DNA of 64,000 nucleotides from Jatrophihabitans cynanchi (GTDB taxonomy: Bacteria; Actinomycetota; Actinomycetes; Mycobacteriales; Jatrophihabitantaceae), in assembly GCF_027247405.1 (NCBI RefSeq), contig NZ_CP097463.1, positions 3,348,001-3,412,000 on the forward strand, given 5' to 3'. The first letter of the stretch is position 1. The number at the start of each line of letters is the position of its first letter. Of the stretch, positions 8,490 through 16,464 are shown in pieces. The position numbers were made by a program, and so were the translations under genes. A model generated the notes under the pieces. That model worked only from the letters and a program-made list of their open reading frames with translations. It did not search any database and was not told the origin of the DNA.

Positions 8490-8936
8490 TCAGTCCAGCT
8501 CGTCGATGTCGCGCCCCAGCAGTTCGGCCACCAGCTCTGCCACCACCATGAACACCAGGTCCGAGCGGTCCTCCGGCTCGCCGGCTCGTGCCTCGATCGG
8601 GCGCCGGTAGAGCACGATCAGCGGCTGCCGAACCCCGGCCCCCTCGCGCAGCAACCGGCCCAGCGGCACGCCGCGGTCGACGATCACGTCCGGCCCGAAG
8701 TCCGTGGACCCGGGCGGCGGGACCTCCTCGACCGCGAACTCGACCGCGGCCAGCTCGCCCGCCCAGTGCCCCTCCAGCTCCTCGACCGCGTCCAGCACGA
8801 GCGCGTCGAACGCCTCGCTGCGGGTGCGGGCCAGGGGCACGCCGGCCGGGGCGAGCGGGCCGCGCATGCCCCGCCCGCGCCGCCGGCGACGCGCACGACG
8901 TCGCGCCGCCATCCGCCCGCCCGGATCGACCTGCAT
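8490..8936 (-). CDS. Metallopeptidase-family (Rv3259-like) protein lacking the zinc motif
   Basis: This 148-aa protein corresponds by position and pattern to the conserved actinobacterial 'metallopeptidase family' gene beside whiB2. It shares MRGPLAPAGVPL, FDALVLDAVEELEGHW, VIVDRGVPLGRLLREG and IVLYRRPIEARA with the family pattern. Near the C-terminus, where zincins have HExxH, it has VAELVAELLG, so the zinc-binding histidines are missing and peptidase activity is unlikely. An Arg-rich N-terminal segment (residues ~9-22) precedes the domain. ATG 8936 is preceded at six bases by TATGCT on the same strand, consistent with a leaderless start. Confidence 0.75.
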   Translation of the reverse strand: MQVDPGGRMAARRRARRRRRGRGMRGPLAPAGVPLARTRSEAFDALVLDAVEELEGHWAGELAAVEFAVEEVPPPGSTDFGPDVIVDRGVPLGRLLREGAGVRQPLIVLYRRPIEARAGEPEDRSDLVFMVVAELVAELLGRDIDELD

Positions 8937-9059
8937 CCCGGCAGCATAAGACGCGGCGCCGACCGTGGCGCCGCCGTGCAGCCGATCGGGCGGCCGATCG
9001 TGCGGCGACACGTGCGACGCGCGACGGCCCAGAAGCCGCTCTGGAGGCTGCCGGGGCGA

Positions 9060-9065
9060 TAGGGT
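9060..9065 (+). promoter_or_regulatory. -10 element upstream of a 10-codon reading frame and the DUF3499 gene
   Basis: TAGGGT ends eight bases before GTG 9074, which opens a 10-codon frame stopping at TGA 9104-9106. That stop overlaps the DUF3499 ATG 9103. This is the spacing seen at other leaderless starts here. Confidence 0.45.
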
Positions 9066-9073
9066 CCCCGGCT

Positions 9074-9106
9074 GTGAGGATCGAGCGGGCACGGTGTGGG
9101 CGATGA
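9074..9106 (+). CDS. Possible leaderless leader peptide (10 codons)
   Basis: The frame is GTG-AGG-ATC-GAG-CGG-GCA-CGG-TGT-GGG-CGA-TGA, encoding VRIERARCGR. Its stop overlaps the ATG of the DUF3499 gene (ATGA), and a -10 hexamer (9060-9065) is placed for a transcript starting at its GTG. That arrangement would make translation of the next gene depend on it. Nothing else supports it as a gene. Confidence 0.3.
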   Translation: MRIERARCGR

Positions 9107-9459
9107 GGCACGCGCGGCGCTGCACCCGCACCGGCTGTGCACGCCCCGCGGTCGCCACGCTCACCTACGCCTACTCCGACCTGACCGCGGTCGTCGGCCC
9201 GCTGGCCAGCTTCGAGGAGCCGCACTCGTACGACCTGTGCGAGGAACACGCGGTGCGGCTCACCGTGCCCCGGGGCTGGGAGGTGCTGCGCCACGTCGGC
9301 GAGTTCCCGGCGCCGATCCCGCACGCCGACGACCTCGAGGCGCTGGCCGACGCGGTCCGCGAGGCGGCGCGGGTCGAGCCCGCCGCCCCGATCGGCGGCG
9401 ACGGCGAAGCAGTCACCGGCCGCCGCGGCCACCTGCGGGTCGTCCCGCCCGCGCGCTGA
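9103..9459 (+). CDS. DUF3499 family protein
   Basis: This small conserved actinobacterial protein of about 118 aa is of unknown function. The N-terminus RRCTRTGCARPAVATLTY and the later YDLCEEHAVRLTVPRGW carry three cysteines and a histidine that could form a zinc knuckle. The rest is acidic/alanine-rich and probably flexible. It occupies the position it has in relatives, between whiB2/metallopeptidase and manB. ATG 9103 is chosen; GTG 9094 is an in-frame alternative three codons upstream. Confidence 0.8.
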   Translation: MRHARRCTRTGCARPAVATLTYAYSDLTAVVGPLASFEEPHSYDLCEEHAVRLTVPRGWEVLRHVGEFPAPIPHADDLEALADAVREAARVEPAAPIGGDGEAVTGRRGHLRVVPPAR

Positions 9460-9476
9460 GGAACCCGGTTCGTCGG

Positions 9477-9482
9477 TAGGCT
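9477..9482 (+). promoter_or_regulatory. -10 element of manB (leaderless)
   Basis: TAGGCT ends seven bases before GTG 9490 and there is no purine-rich ribosome-binding site in between, so transcription probably starts at or next to the start codon. Confidence 0.5.
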
Positions 9483-9489
9483 TGCCGGC

Positions 9490-10860
9490 GTGGACCTGTC
9501 GACGATCATCAAGGCCTACGACGTGCGTGGGACCGTGCCCGATCAGCTCGACGAGGCGGTGGCGCGCGCGGTCGGTGCGGCGTTCGTCGACGTCACCGGC
9601 GCGGAGCGCATCGTCACCGCGCACGACATGCGCGAGTCCGGGCCGGGGCTGGCCCGCGCGTTCGCCGAGGGGGCGCTGCACCGCGGCGCGTCCGTGGTGG
9701 AGGCCGGGCTCGGCTCCACCGACATGCTCTACTTCGCCTCCGGCCACCTCGGCCTGGCCGGTGCCATGTTCACCGCCAGCCACAACCCGGCGCGCTACAA
9801 CGGCATCAAGATGTGCCGCCCGAACGCGGTCGCGATCGGGCAGGACAGCGGCCTCGTCGACATCCGTGACCGTGCCCAGCACTACCTGGACGACGGCCTG
9901 CCCGCCGCGTCCAGCCCCGCCGGCACCGTCGAGCAGGTCGACCTGCTCACCCCCTATGCCGAGTACCTGCGCGCCCTGGTCGACCTGTCCGGCATCCGGC
10001 CGCTGAAGGTGGTCGTCGACGCCGGCAACGGCATGGGCGGCTACACCGTCCCGGCCGTCCTCGGCGACAGCGTGCTGCCCGCCCTGCCCCTGTCGATCGT
10101 CCCGCTGTACTTCGAACTGGACGGCTCGTTCCCCAACCACGAGGCGAACCCGCTGGTGCCGGAGAACATCGTCGACCTGCAGCGCAAGGTGGTCGAGGAG
10201 GGCGCGGACCTCGGGCTGGCCTTCGACGGCGACGCCGACCGCTGCTTCGTCGTCGACGCCGACGGCGCGGCCGTCTCGCCGAGCGCGATCACCGCCCTGG
10301 TCGCCGAGCGCGAGCTCGCCAAGTCCCCGGGCGCGAGCGTGATCCACAACCTGATCACCTCGCACGCCGTGCCCGAGGTGATCGCCGAGAACGGCGGCGT
10401 GCCGGTGCGCACCCGGGTCGGTCACTCGTTCATCAAGGGCGAGATGAAGGCGCGCAACGCGGTGTTCGGCGGCGAGCACTCGGCGCACTACTACTTCCGC
10501 GACTTCTGGTTCGCCGACACCGGCATGCTGGCCGCCATGCACGTGCTGGCCGCGCTCGGTGGCCAGGCCGGATCGCTCGCCGAACTGACCGCGCGCTACA
10601 ACCGCTACGTCGCGTCCGGCGAGATCAACTCGACGGTCCAGGACCAGGCCGGCCGGGTCGAGGCCATCCGGGCCGCGTTCGCCGACCGGGCCGAGGGCAT
10701 CGACGAGCTCGACGGGCTGACCGTGACGATGCCGGACGGCGGCTGGTTCAACGTGCGCGCGTCCAACACCGAGCCGCTGCTGCGGCTGAACGTGGAGGCC
10801 GGCGACGAGGCGGCCATGGCGGCACTGCGCGACGACGCGCTCGCGGTCATCAGGGGCTGA
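9490..10860 (+). CDS. manB: Phosphomannomutase/phosphoglucomutase
   Basis: This 456-aa alpha-D-phosphohexomutase interconverts mannose-6-phosphate and mannose-1-phosphate, the precursor of GDP-mannose for mannolipids and glycoproteins. The catalytic phosphoserine is Ser97 in FTASHNP. The metal loop DGDADR begins near Asp246. The sugar-binding GGEHSAH is near 327, and the phosphate-binding loop RASNTEPLLR is near the C-terminus. All four domains are present and the length is usual. It heads a tight unit with the Trm112-like and SIS genes (gaps of 10 bp each), with manA 2.8 kb downstream. Confidence 0.93.
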   Translation: MDLSTIIKAYDVRGTVPDQLDEAVARAVGAAFVDVTGAERIVTAHDMRESGPGLARAFAEGALHRGASVVEAGLGSTDMLYFASGHLGLAGAMFTASHNPARYNGIKMCRPNAVAIGQDSGLVDIRDRAQHYLDDGLPAASSPAGTVEQVDLLTPYAEYLRALVDLSGIRPLKVVVDAGNGMGGYTVPAVLGDSVLPALPLSIVPLYFELDGSFPNHEANPLVPENIVDLQRKVVEEGADLGLAFDGDADRCFVVDADGAAVSPSAITALVAERELAKSPGASVIHNLITSHAVPEVIAENGGVPVRTRVGHSFIKGEMKARNAVFGGEHSAHYYFRDFWFADTGMLAAMHVLAALGGQAGSLAELTARYNRYVASGEINSTVQDQAGRVEAIRAAFADRAEGIDELDGLTVTMPDGGWFNVRASNTEPLLRLNVEAGDEAAMAALRDDALAVIRG

Positions 10861-10870
10861 AGGGCAGACG

Positions 10871-11062
10871 ATGAGCATCGATCCGGAGCTGCTGACCCTG
10901 CTGGCCTGCCCGAGCGAGGACCACGCCCCGCTGCGCGAGGACGGTGACAGCCTGGTGTGCACGTTCTGCCGGTCCCGGTTCCCGATCGACGACGGGATCC
11001 CGGTGCTGCTGATCGACGAGGCCACGCCCGGCCCGAACGGCCTCGGCGTCGCGGCCGGGTGA
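10871..11062 (+). CDS. Trm112-family zinc-ribbon protein
   Basis: This 63-aa protein has a Trm112/UPF0434 fold signature. ELLTLLACPSEDHAPL, then LVCTFCRSRFPIDDGIPVLL, provides three cysteines and a histidine for a zinc site and the conserved IPVLL strand. Family members are small scaffold proteins, in eukaryotes for methyltransferases; the bacterial role is uncertain. It lies 10 bp after manB and 10 bp before the SIS gene, as in mycobacteria. Confidence 0.85.
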   Translation: MSIDPELLTLLACPSEDHAPLREDGDSLVCTFCRSRFPIDDGIPVLLIDEATPGPNGLGVAAG

Positions 11063-11072
11063 CCGGACCGCC

Positions 11073-12227
11073 GTGAGCTTCGACGAGGCCCTGCTCGACG
11101 ACGAGGACGCCCTGCTGCGCCGCGACGGCCAGGGGCTGCTGTGGGCGCTGGCCACCGCGGGCGCCCAGGTGCGCCGCGCGATCGAGTCCGCCGAGGAGTT
11201 CGGGCTGGACCGGCTGCGCGGCGAGCTGCCGCGGGCGCTGCTGATCGCGACCGACGCACCGCCGTCGGTGACCGTGCGGGTGGTGACCAGGCTCAGCTGC
11301 GAGCAGGCCCCGGCACTGGCGTGGCACGGCGTGCAGCTGCCCAGGTGGGCCGGGCCCGCGGACGCGCTGCTGATCGGCGCGGTCGACGGGCGGCATCCGC
11401 GCCTGGTGGCGCTGGCCGAGCAGGGCGCGCGGCGCGGGCTGGCGATGGCGGTCGTCGCGCCGCAGGACTCGCAGGTGGCAGCCGCGGCCGGCCGCGCCCC
11501 GGTGCACCACCTCGCGACGGACCTGAACGTGCGGGCGTTCCGGTGGGCCGTGCTCACCCCGCTGCTGCAGGCCCTGGACGCGCTCGGCGTGCACGCGGTG
11601 CCGCCTGCGCTGCTGCACGAGGTCGCCGACGCGCTGGACCAGACCGCCGAGGTGTGCCGCCCCGGCAGCGACCTGTTCACCAACCCGGCCAAGGCGCTCG
11701 CCGCCGAGTTCGCCGACACCCAGCCGCTGATCGCCGGCGCGGGCGCGCTGGCCGGCGTCGCCGCGCGCGCGATCGCCGACTCGCTGCAGCTGTGCGCCGG
11801 CGTCCCCGCGGTGGCGGTGAGCCTGCCCGACGGCATGGCGCGCGCCGGCGCGGTGCTGCGCGGCGCCGGGCCGTCCCCCATCGGTACCGGCGACGACTTC
11901 TTCCGGGACCGCACCGATGACGTGGTCCGCGAGCGCGGCCGGCTGCTGGTCGTCGGCGACGACGGCACCGCCGACGACCCGGAACTCGGGCCGCGATCGG
12001 GTGCCCAGATCCAGCTGGACGAGGTGGCCGCCCGGCGGGCCGCGGCCGCGCTGCACGCGCTGGCAGCCGAGCTCGGGCTGCGCTCATCCAGTGTCGACGT
12101 CCCCCAAGGCGCGCCGCTGGCCCGCTTCGCCGCCGCTGCCGCGTTCGGTGACTTCACCGCCGGCTACCTCGCCCTCGGCCTGGGGCTCGACCCCGGCGCC
12201 GCCACCCCCGGGGAGCTGCCGCATTGA
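11073..12227 (+). CDS. SIS-domain phosphosugar isomerase-like protein (Rv3256c type)
   Basis: This 384-aa protein corresponds to the actinobacterial SIS-domain/bifunctional phosphoglucose-phosphomannose isomerase-like protein placed between manB and manA. The N-terminal half holds a SIS-like core (ALLIATDAPPSVTVRVVTRL, PALAWHGVQLPRWAGPADALLIGAV, ALAEQGARRGLAMAVVAPQ). The C-terminal half has NPAKALAAEFADTQPLIAG. Classical SIS catalytic residues are not clearly recognisable. A role in mannose/glucose-6-phosphate handling rests on context. The start is GTG 11073. Confidence 0.75.
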   Translation: MSFDEALLDDEDALLRRDGQGLLWALATAGAQVRRAIESAEEFGLDRLRGELPRALLIATDAPPSVTVRVVTRLSCEQAPALAWHGVQLPRWAGPADALLIGAVDGRHPRLVALAEQGARRGLAMAVVAPQDSQVAAAAGRAPVHHLATDLNVRAFRWAVLTPLLQALDALGVHAVPPALLHEVADALDQTAEVCRPGSDLFTNPAKALAAEFADTQPLIAGAGALAGVAARAIADSLQLCAGVPAVAVSLPDGMARAGAVLRGAGPSPIGTGDDFFRDRTDDVVRERGRLLVVGDDGTADDPELGPRSGAQIQLDEVAARRAAAALHALAAELGLRSSSVDVPQGAPLARFAAAAAFGDFTAGYLALGLGLDPGAATPGELPH

Positions 12228-12241
12228 CCGGCCACCTGGTC

Positions 12242-12268
12242 CCGCCCTCCCCGCCCTCCCCGCCCTCC
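12242..12268 (+). repeat. Three tandem CCGCCCTCC units
   Basis: Nine-base units CCGCCCTCC at 12242-12250, 12251-12259 and 12260-12268 follow the SIS gene. The complementary strand has regularly spaced G-runs that could fold as a G-quadruplex. They sit directly before the nested inverted repeat. Confidence 0.8.
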
Positions 12269-12279
12269 CCGTTCCTCCC

Positions 12280-12349
12280 GTTGAGTGGCGGGTTATCCGT
12301 TGAGTGGCGGCCTATAGCCCGCCACTCAAGCCGAAAGCCGCCACTCAAC
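12280..12349. repeat. Nested inverted repeat of four GTTGAGTGGCGG units
   Basis: Two direct copies (12280-12291 and 12299-12310) are followed by two inverted copies (12319-12330 and 12338-12349). The outer pair matches over 12 bp and the inner pair over 11 bp around CCTATAGC, so the whole folds into one long interrupted hairpin or a cruciform. It ends 11 bp before the GTG of the cation transporter gene. Function is unknown: terminator, RNA-stability element or REP-like mobile repeat are options. Confidence 0.85.
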
Positions 12350-12360
12350 GGGGTCGGGCG

Positions 12361-13290
12361 GTGAGCGCGTCGGGGGGCACCAAGGCGGTGGTCGCAGCCC
12401 TGGGGGCGAACCTGGGGATCGCGGTGGGCAAGTTCGTCGCGTTCGCGATCACCGGGTCGTCCTCGATGCTCGCCGAGGGCGTGCACTCCGTCGTCGACTC
12501 GGGCAACCAGGGCCTGCTGCTGATCGGCGCCCGCTCGGCCAAGCGCAGGGCCACCCCCGAGCACCCGTTCGGGTACGGACGCGACCGCTACGTGTACGGC
12601 TTCCTGGTCGCGCTCATGCTCTTCTCCGGCGGCGGCCTGTTCGCGCTGTACGAGGGCGTGCAGAAGATCCGGCACCCGCACCACCTGGACTCGCCGCTGG
12701 TCGCGATCATCGTGCTCGTCCTCGCGATCGGGCTGGAGTCCTTCTCGCTGCGCACCGCGGTGCACGAGTCGCGTCCGCTCAAGGGCGACGAGAGCTGGTT
12801 CGCCTTCATCCGGCACGCCAAGGTCCCCGAGTTGCCGGTCGTGCTGCTGGAGGACGTCGCGGCGCTGACCGGGCTGGTGTTCGCGCTGGCCGGGGTCGGC
12901 ATCTCGACGGCGGCCGGCGAACCCGTCTGGGACGGCATCGGCACCTGCGCGATCGGCGCGCTGCTCATCACCGTGGCGATCGTGCTCGTGATCGAGACCA
13001 AGAGCCTGCTGCTCGGCGAATCCGCGGCCCCCGCGCAGGTCACCGCGATCGAGGCCGCGCTGGTCGGTGACGGCGTCGAGCGGGTGATCCACCTGCGCAC
13101 GATGCACCTTGGCCCGGAGGAGTTGCTGGTGGCGGCGAAGCTCGCGATGCCGGCGGGCGCAGCCCTCGCCCAGGTCGCCACCGCGATCGACACCGCCGAG
13201 GCCCGGGTGCGCGCCGCCGTACCGTCCGCCCGGGTCATCTACCTCGAGCCCGACCTGGACCGCTCGCTGTTACCGGAAGGAGCCGAATGA
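12361..13290 (+). CDS. Cation diffusion facilitator family transporter
   Basis: This CDF-type membrane protein has about 309 aa. Transmembrane segments cover roughly residues 8-30, 75-100, 112-130, 160-185 and 195-220. The metal-site helix carries HSVVDSGNQ, where CDF proteins have HxxxD, and the PFGYGRDRYVYGF loop is typical. The C-terminal ~75 residues form a cytoplasmic regulatory domain. CDF proteins export Zn, Fe, Co or Mn; this COG0053 branch is close to the single-domain cation efflux group, with the metal unassigned. GTG 12361 is preferred over an ATG at 12304 because the latter lies inside the inverted repeat. A rare TTA leucine codon lies at 13270-13272. Confidence 0.85.
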   Translation: MSASGGTKAVVAALGANLGIAVGKFVAFAITGSSSMLAEGVHSVVDSGNQGLLLIGARSAKRRATPEHPFGYGRDRYVYGFLVALMLFSGGGLFALYEGVQKIRHPHHLDSPLVAIIVLVLAIGLESFSLRTAVHESRPLKGDESWFAFIRHAKVPELPVVLLEDVAALTGLVFALAGVGISTAAGEPVWDGIGTCAIGALLITVAIVLVIETKSLLLGESAAPAQVTAIEAALVGDGVERVIHLRTMHLGPEELLVAAKLAMPAGAALAQVATAIDTAEARVRAAVPSARVIYLEPDLDRSLLPEGAE

Positions 13291-13628
13291 TGATCGCCTG
13301 GGGTATCGCGGCGGCCCGGTCCGCAGCCGGGGCGGTGCTGCTCGCCAAGCCCGAACTGGCCCGCACCCACACCGGCGCGGAGCGGATGCTCACCCGGCTG
13401 GTCGGCGTGCGCGACCTGGCGCTCGGCCTCGGCACCGCCGCGGCGCTGACCCGAGGCGACGGCCGGCTCTGGCTGGCCGCCGGGCTCGCCAGCGACGCAT
13501 CGGACGTCGCGGTGAGCCTGCGCTCGGCACCGGACGTGGGCCGGACGGAGGCCACGCTGGGCGCGCTGCTGGCCGTCCCGTTCATCGCGGCCGCGATCGC
13601 CGCCGAGCTCGCCCGCAGGCGGCGGTGA
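13287..13628 (+). CDS. Small membrane protein of unknown function
   Basis: This 113-aa hydrophobic protein overlaps the stop of the cation transporter (ATGA). It has probable membrane helices at ~4-20, 42-60 and 88-108, separated by KPELARTHTGAERMLTRL and TRGDGR loops. Short four-helix actinobacterial proteins annotated DUF4267-like look similar, but I do not recognise it confidently. Translational coupling suggests a role with the transporter or with the following manA, two bases away. Confidence 0.7.
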   Translation: MMIAWGIAAARSAAGAVLLAKPELARTHTGAERMLTRLVGVRDLALGLGTAAALTRGDGRLWLAAGLASDASDVAVSLRSAPDVGRTEATLGALLAVPFIAAAIAAELARRRR

Positions 13629-13629
13629 C

Positions 13630-14838
13630 GTGCCGGACGTCTTCGCCGTCGACGGCACGATCCGCGACTACGCCTGGGGATCGAGCACCGCGATCCAGCA
13701 GCTGCTCGGGCTCCCGGTCGACGGCCGGCCCGCTGCCGAGCTCTGGTTCGGCGCGCACCCCGGCGCCCCGTCGGCCGCGCTCGGAACCACCCTGGACGAA
13801 CTGATCGCGGCCGACCCCGCCGGCCTGCTCGGCGAACCGGTCGTCGCCGCGTTCGGGCCACGGCTGCCGTTCCTGCTCAAGGTGCTCGCGGCCGACACGC
13901 CGCTGTCGATCCAGGTGCACCCGACGCGCGCCCAGGCCGAGGCCGGGTTCGCCGCCGAGGACGCGCGCGGGATCGCGATCGACGCACCCGCGCGCAACTA
14001 CCGCGACCGCAATCACAAGCCCGAACTGCTGTGCGCGCTCAGCGAGTTCGACGCGCTGTGCGGCTTCCGGCCGGTTGCCGGCACGCTGCGGCTGCTGGAC
14101 GCCCTGGAGTTGGACGGGCTCGAACCGGTGCGCGCGCGGCTGGCTGGGGCGGACGGGTTGCGCGCGGCGTTCAGCTACCTGCTGACCCTGGACGATCCGG
14201 CGCCGCTGTCGCGCGCGGTCGCCGCACGCGTTGCCGCACTCGCCGATCCCGGGTGGGCCGGCGTCCGGGCCGCGGTTGCCGCGGCCGCGGCGCAGTTCCC
14301 CGGTGATGTCGGCGTCGTGCTCGCGCTGCTGCTCAACCACGTCCGGCTGCAACCCGGCGAGGCGATCTACCTGGGCGCCGGCACCGTGCACGCCTACCTG
14401 CACGGCGTCGGGATCGAGATCATGGCCAACAGCGACAACGTGCTGCGTTGCGGGCTGACCACCAAGCATGTCGACGTCGGCGAACTGCTCGCGATCACCG
14501 ACTTCGCCGAGCTGCCCGAGCCGCGCTGGCCGAGCTCCGGGACGGCGGGCTTCGGCGTCGGCTTCGACGTACCGGTTCCCGACTTTCAACTGCACTCGGC
14601 CGATCTGGACGCGTACCGCAAGCCCGGCCGGGCCCAGGGAGCGTGCGCGACCGGTGATGCGGGCAAGCCGTACCTGGTGCTGTGCGCCTCGGGGGGCGTC
14701 CGCGTCCGGGCCGGGCGGTCCTCGGTCGGCCTGACGCCGGGCCGGGCGGCGTTCGTGCCCGCGCGTGATCCGGTCTTCACCCTGGAAGGCACGGGCCAGA
14801 CCTTCCTCGCGTCGGTCGGGCTGCCGCAGCGCCGCTGA
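13630..14838 (+). CDS. manA: Mannose-6-phosphate isomerase, class I
   Basis: This 402-aa type I phosphomannose isomerase interconverts fructose-6-phosphate and mannose-6-phosphate, feeding manB upstream. N-terminal DYAWGSSTAIQQLLG and AELWFGAHPGAPS are characteristic. Zinc ligands are expected in LSIQVHPTRAQAE (Gln, His), NHKPELLCAL (Glu) and GTVHAYLHGVGIEIM (His). The C-terminal cupin half ends FLASVGLPQRR. The GTG start is one base after the stop of the preceding gene. Confidence 0.93.
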   Translation: MPDVFAVDGTIRDYAWGSSTAIQQLLGLPVDGRPAAELWFGAHPGAPSAALGTTLDELIAADPAGLLGEPVVAAFGPRLPFLLKVLAADTPLSIQVHPTRAQAEAGFAAEDARGIAIDAPARNYRDRNHKPELLCALSEFDALCGFRPVAGTLRLLDALELDGLEPVRARLAGADGLRAAFSYLLTLDDPAPLSRAVAARVAALADPGWAGVRAAVAAAAAQFPGDVGVVLALLLNHVRLQPGEAIYLGAGTVHAYLHGVGIEIMANSDNVLRCGLTTKHVDVGELLAITDFAELPEPRWPSSGTAGFGVGFDVPVPDFQLHSADLDAYRKPGRAQGACATGDAGKPYLVLCASGGVRVRAGRSSVGLTPGRAAFVPARDPVFTLEGTGQTFLASVGLPQRR

Positions 14839-14881
14839 GGATCGCGGCCCGTCCTCAGCCGGGCGGTGTCACGCTGTCACC

Positions 14882-16408
14882 GTGGCCGACGCGAGCAGTG
14901 CGACGCGCCTGTCGGCGCTGCGGGCCGGCACGGGTCGTGCCGAGGCGGCCGTCTTCGCGGTGGCGCTGCTGGTCCGCCTCGCAGTGCGCCTCAGCAGCGG
15001 CGGGCTGACCGCGCTGTCCACGTACGACCCCGGCGTCTACTACGCGGCCGGCGACGCGCTCACCTTCGGCCGCCTGCCCTACCGCGACTTCGTGTTCTTG
15101 CACCCGCCGGCCGTCATCGTGGTCCTGGCCCCGTTCGACTGGTTCGGCCGGCTGACCAGCGATCTGGCCGGCTTCGTCGCGGCCAACCTCGCGTTCGCCC
15201 TGCTGGGTGCGCTCAACGCCGTGCTGGTCGTGCGCCTCGCCCGCCACCTCGGCCTCGGCACGCGCGCGGCCGTGGCCGGGGGCCTGACCTACGCGTTGTG
15301 GTTCGGCTCGGTCGGCGCGGAGTACGGCGTGCGGCTCGAGCCGCTGGGCAACCTGTTCGCGCTGCTCGGGCTGTTGGCGTTCGCGCGCGCCCGGGCGACG
15401 GGTGCGCGGCGCCCGGCGTTGTGGTGCGGCGCGGCATTCGGCGCCGCCTCGGCGGTGAAGATCTGGTGGGTGGTGCCGCTGGTCGTCATGCTCGGCTGGC
15501 TACTGGCCGGCCGACGCAGCAGGCAGGTCGGCGCCTTCCTCGCCGGCGCGGCGGCGGCGCTCGTCGTGATCTGCGTGCCGTTCTTCCTGGCCGCGCCGCG
15601 CCAGATGTTCGACATGGTGATCACCGAGCAACTGGGTCGCAATATCACCGGCGCCCCCCTGGTCCGGCTGGCCGAGCTCAGCACGCTCCGGCCGGCGATC
15701 AGCCATCCGTCGCAGGCGCTGACGGTGGTGTGGCTCGTCGGCGTGGCGGCGGTGCTCGTGGTGGTGTGCCGGTTCGCGCTGCGGGAAGCTGCCGCCCGTC
15801 CGTTCCTGGTCCTGGCCGGGGCGCAGCTGCTCGTGCTGCTCGCGGCACCGGGCTGGTTCGGCTTCTACGCCGACTACCTCGCGCCGGCCCTCGCGATCAC
15901 GATCGCCGCCGCCGTCGCCGGGTACCGGCACGGTGGCGCGCAACCGGCCGCGTCCCGCCGCCGGCTGCTCCCGGTTCTGCTGGCGCCCCTCGTGATCGTG
16001 GCGCTGACCACGGGGGCGGCGCTCGTGCAGGCCACCCGCGCGGATCAGCATGCGTTCCCGGGGCAGCGGCTGGCGCGCGCGCTGGGCGGGCGGGGTTGCG
16101 TCATGTCCGATGCGCCGGGCGCGCTGATCGGGCTGCGCGTGCTCAGCCGCGACCTGGGCTACGGCTGCGCCAACTGGATCGACGTCAGCGGGCGCACCTA
16201 CGGCGCGGACCGGGCCGGGCGCAACGTCCCACGCCGGGCGAACGCGCGCTGGCAGCGGGACCTGCTGGCCTACCTCCGCTCGGGGCAGGCGATCATCCTG
16301 GTGCGCGCACACGCCACCGGCGTGGCCCCCGGCACGATGCGGGCGATCCGCGCCGGGGGTGTGCTCGCCCGCGACGGCGGGTACGTCATCTGGCGCGTGC
16401 GGCGCTGA
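14882..16408 (+). CDS. Multispanning membrane glycosyltransferase (GT-C type, family 87/39-like)
   Basis: This 508-aa integral membrane protein has about 10-11 hydrophobic helices and a periplasmic-type C-terminal tail. The N-terminal loop with the acidic residue ([31 protein letters not shown]) is the signature arrangement of polyprenyl-phosphate-sugar dependent GT-C enzymes. In actinobacteria these transfer mannose or arabinose to lipoglycans or proteins. Its place directly after manA fits a mannosyltransferase, but substrate is inference. GTG 14882 is chosen because a CACGCT hexamer ends six bases upstream. Confidence 0.75.
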   Translation: MADASSATRLSALRAGTGRAEAAVFAVALLVRLAVRLSSGGLTALSTYDPGVYYAAGDALTFGRLPYRDFVFLHPPAVIVVLAPFDWFGRLTSDLAGFVAANLAFALLGALNAVLVVRLARHLGLGTRAAVAGGLTYALWFGSVGAEYGVRLEPLGNLFALLGLLAFARARATGARRPALWCGAAFGAASAVKIWWVVPLVVMLGWLLAGRRSRQVGAFLAGAAAALVVICVPFFLAAPRQMFDMVITEQLGRNITGAPLVRLAELSTLRPAISHPSQALTVVWLVGVAAVLVVVCRFALREAAARPFLVLAGAQLLVLLAAPGWFGFYADYLAPALAITIAAAVAGYRHGGAQPAASRRRLLPVLLAPLVIVALTTGAALVQATRADQHAFPGQRLARALGGRGCVMSDAPGALIGLRVLSRDLGYGCANWIDVSGRTYGADRAGRNVPRRANARWQRDLLAYLRSGQAIILVRAHATGVAPGTMRAIRAGGVLARDGGYVIWRVRR

Positions 16409-16439
16409 GGGCGAGTCGAGCGTCGCCCGGCAAAGTTGA

Positions 16440-16456
16440 CACGACCGTGGTAGGTT
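16440..16456 (+). promoter_or_regulatory. Promoter and possible MerR operator
   Basis: TAGGTT (16451-16456) ends eight bases before ATG 16465, fitting a leaderless transcript. Immediately upstream is the palindrome CACG-AC-CGTG (16440-16449), a possible binding site for the encoded MerR domain. TTGACA at 16436 is too close (9 bp) to serve as -35 for this -10. Confidence 0.4.
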
Positions 16457-16464
16457 CGCCGGCG

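Noticed and set aside
12280-12349. HAIR element (HspR-binding CTTGAGT-N7-ACTCAAG)
   Set aside because: The half-sites look similar, but here the spacing between CTTGAGT-like and ACTCAAG arms is about 18 bp rather than 7, the arms extend to 11-12 bp, and no chaperone gene follows.
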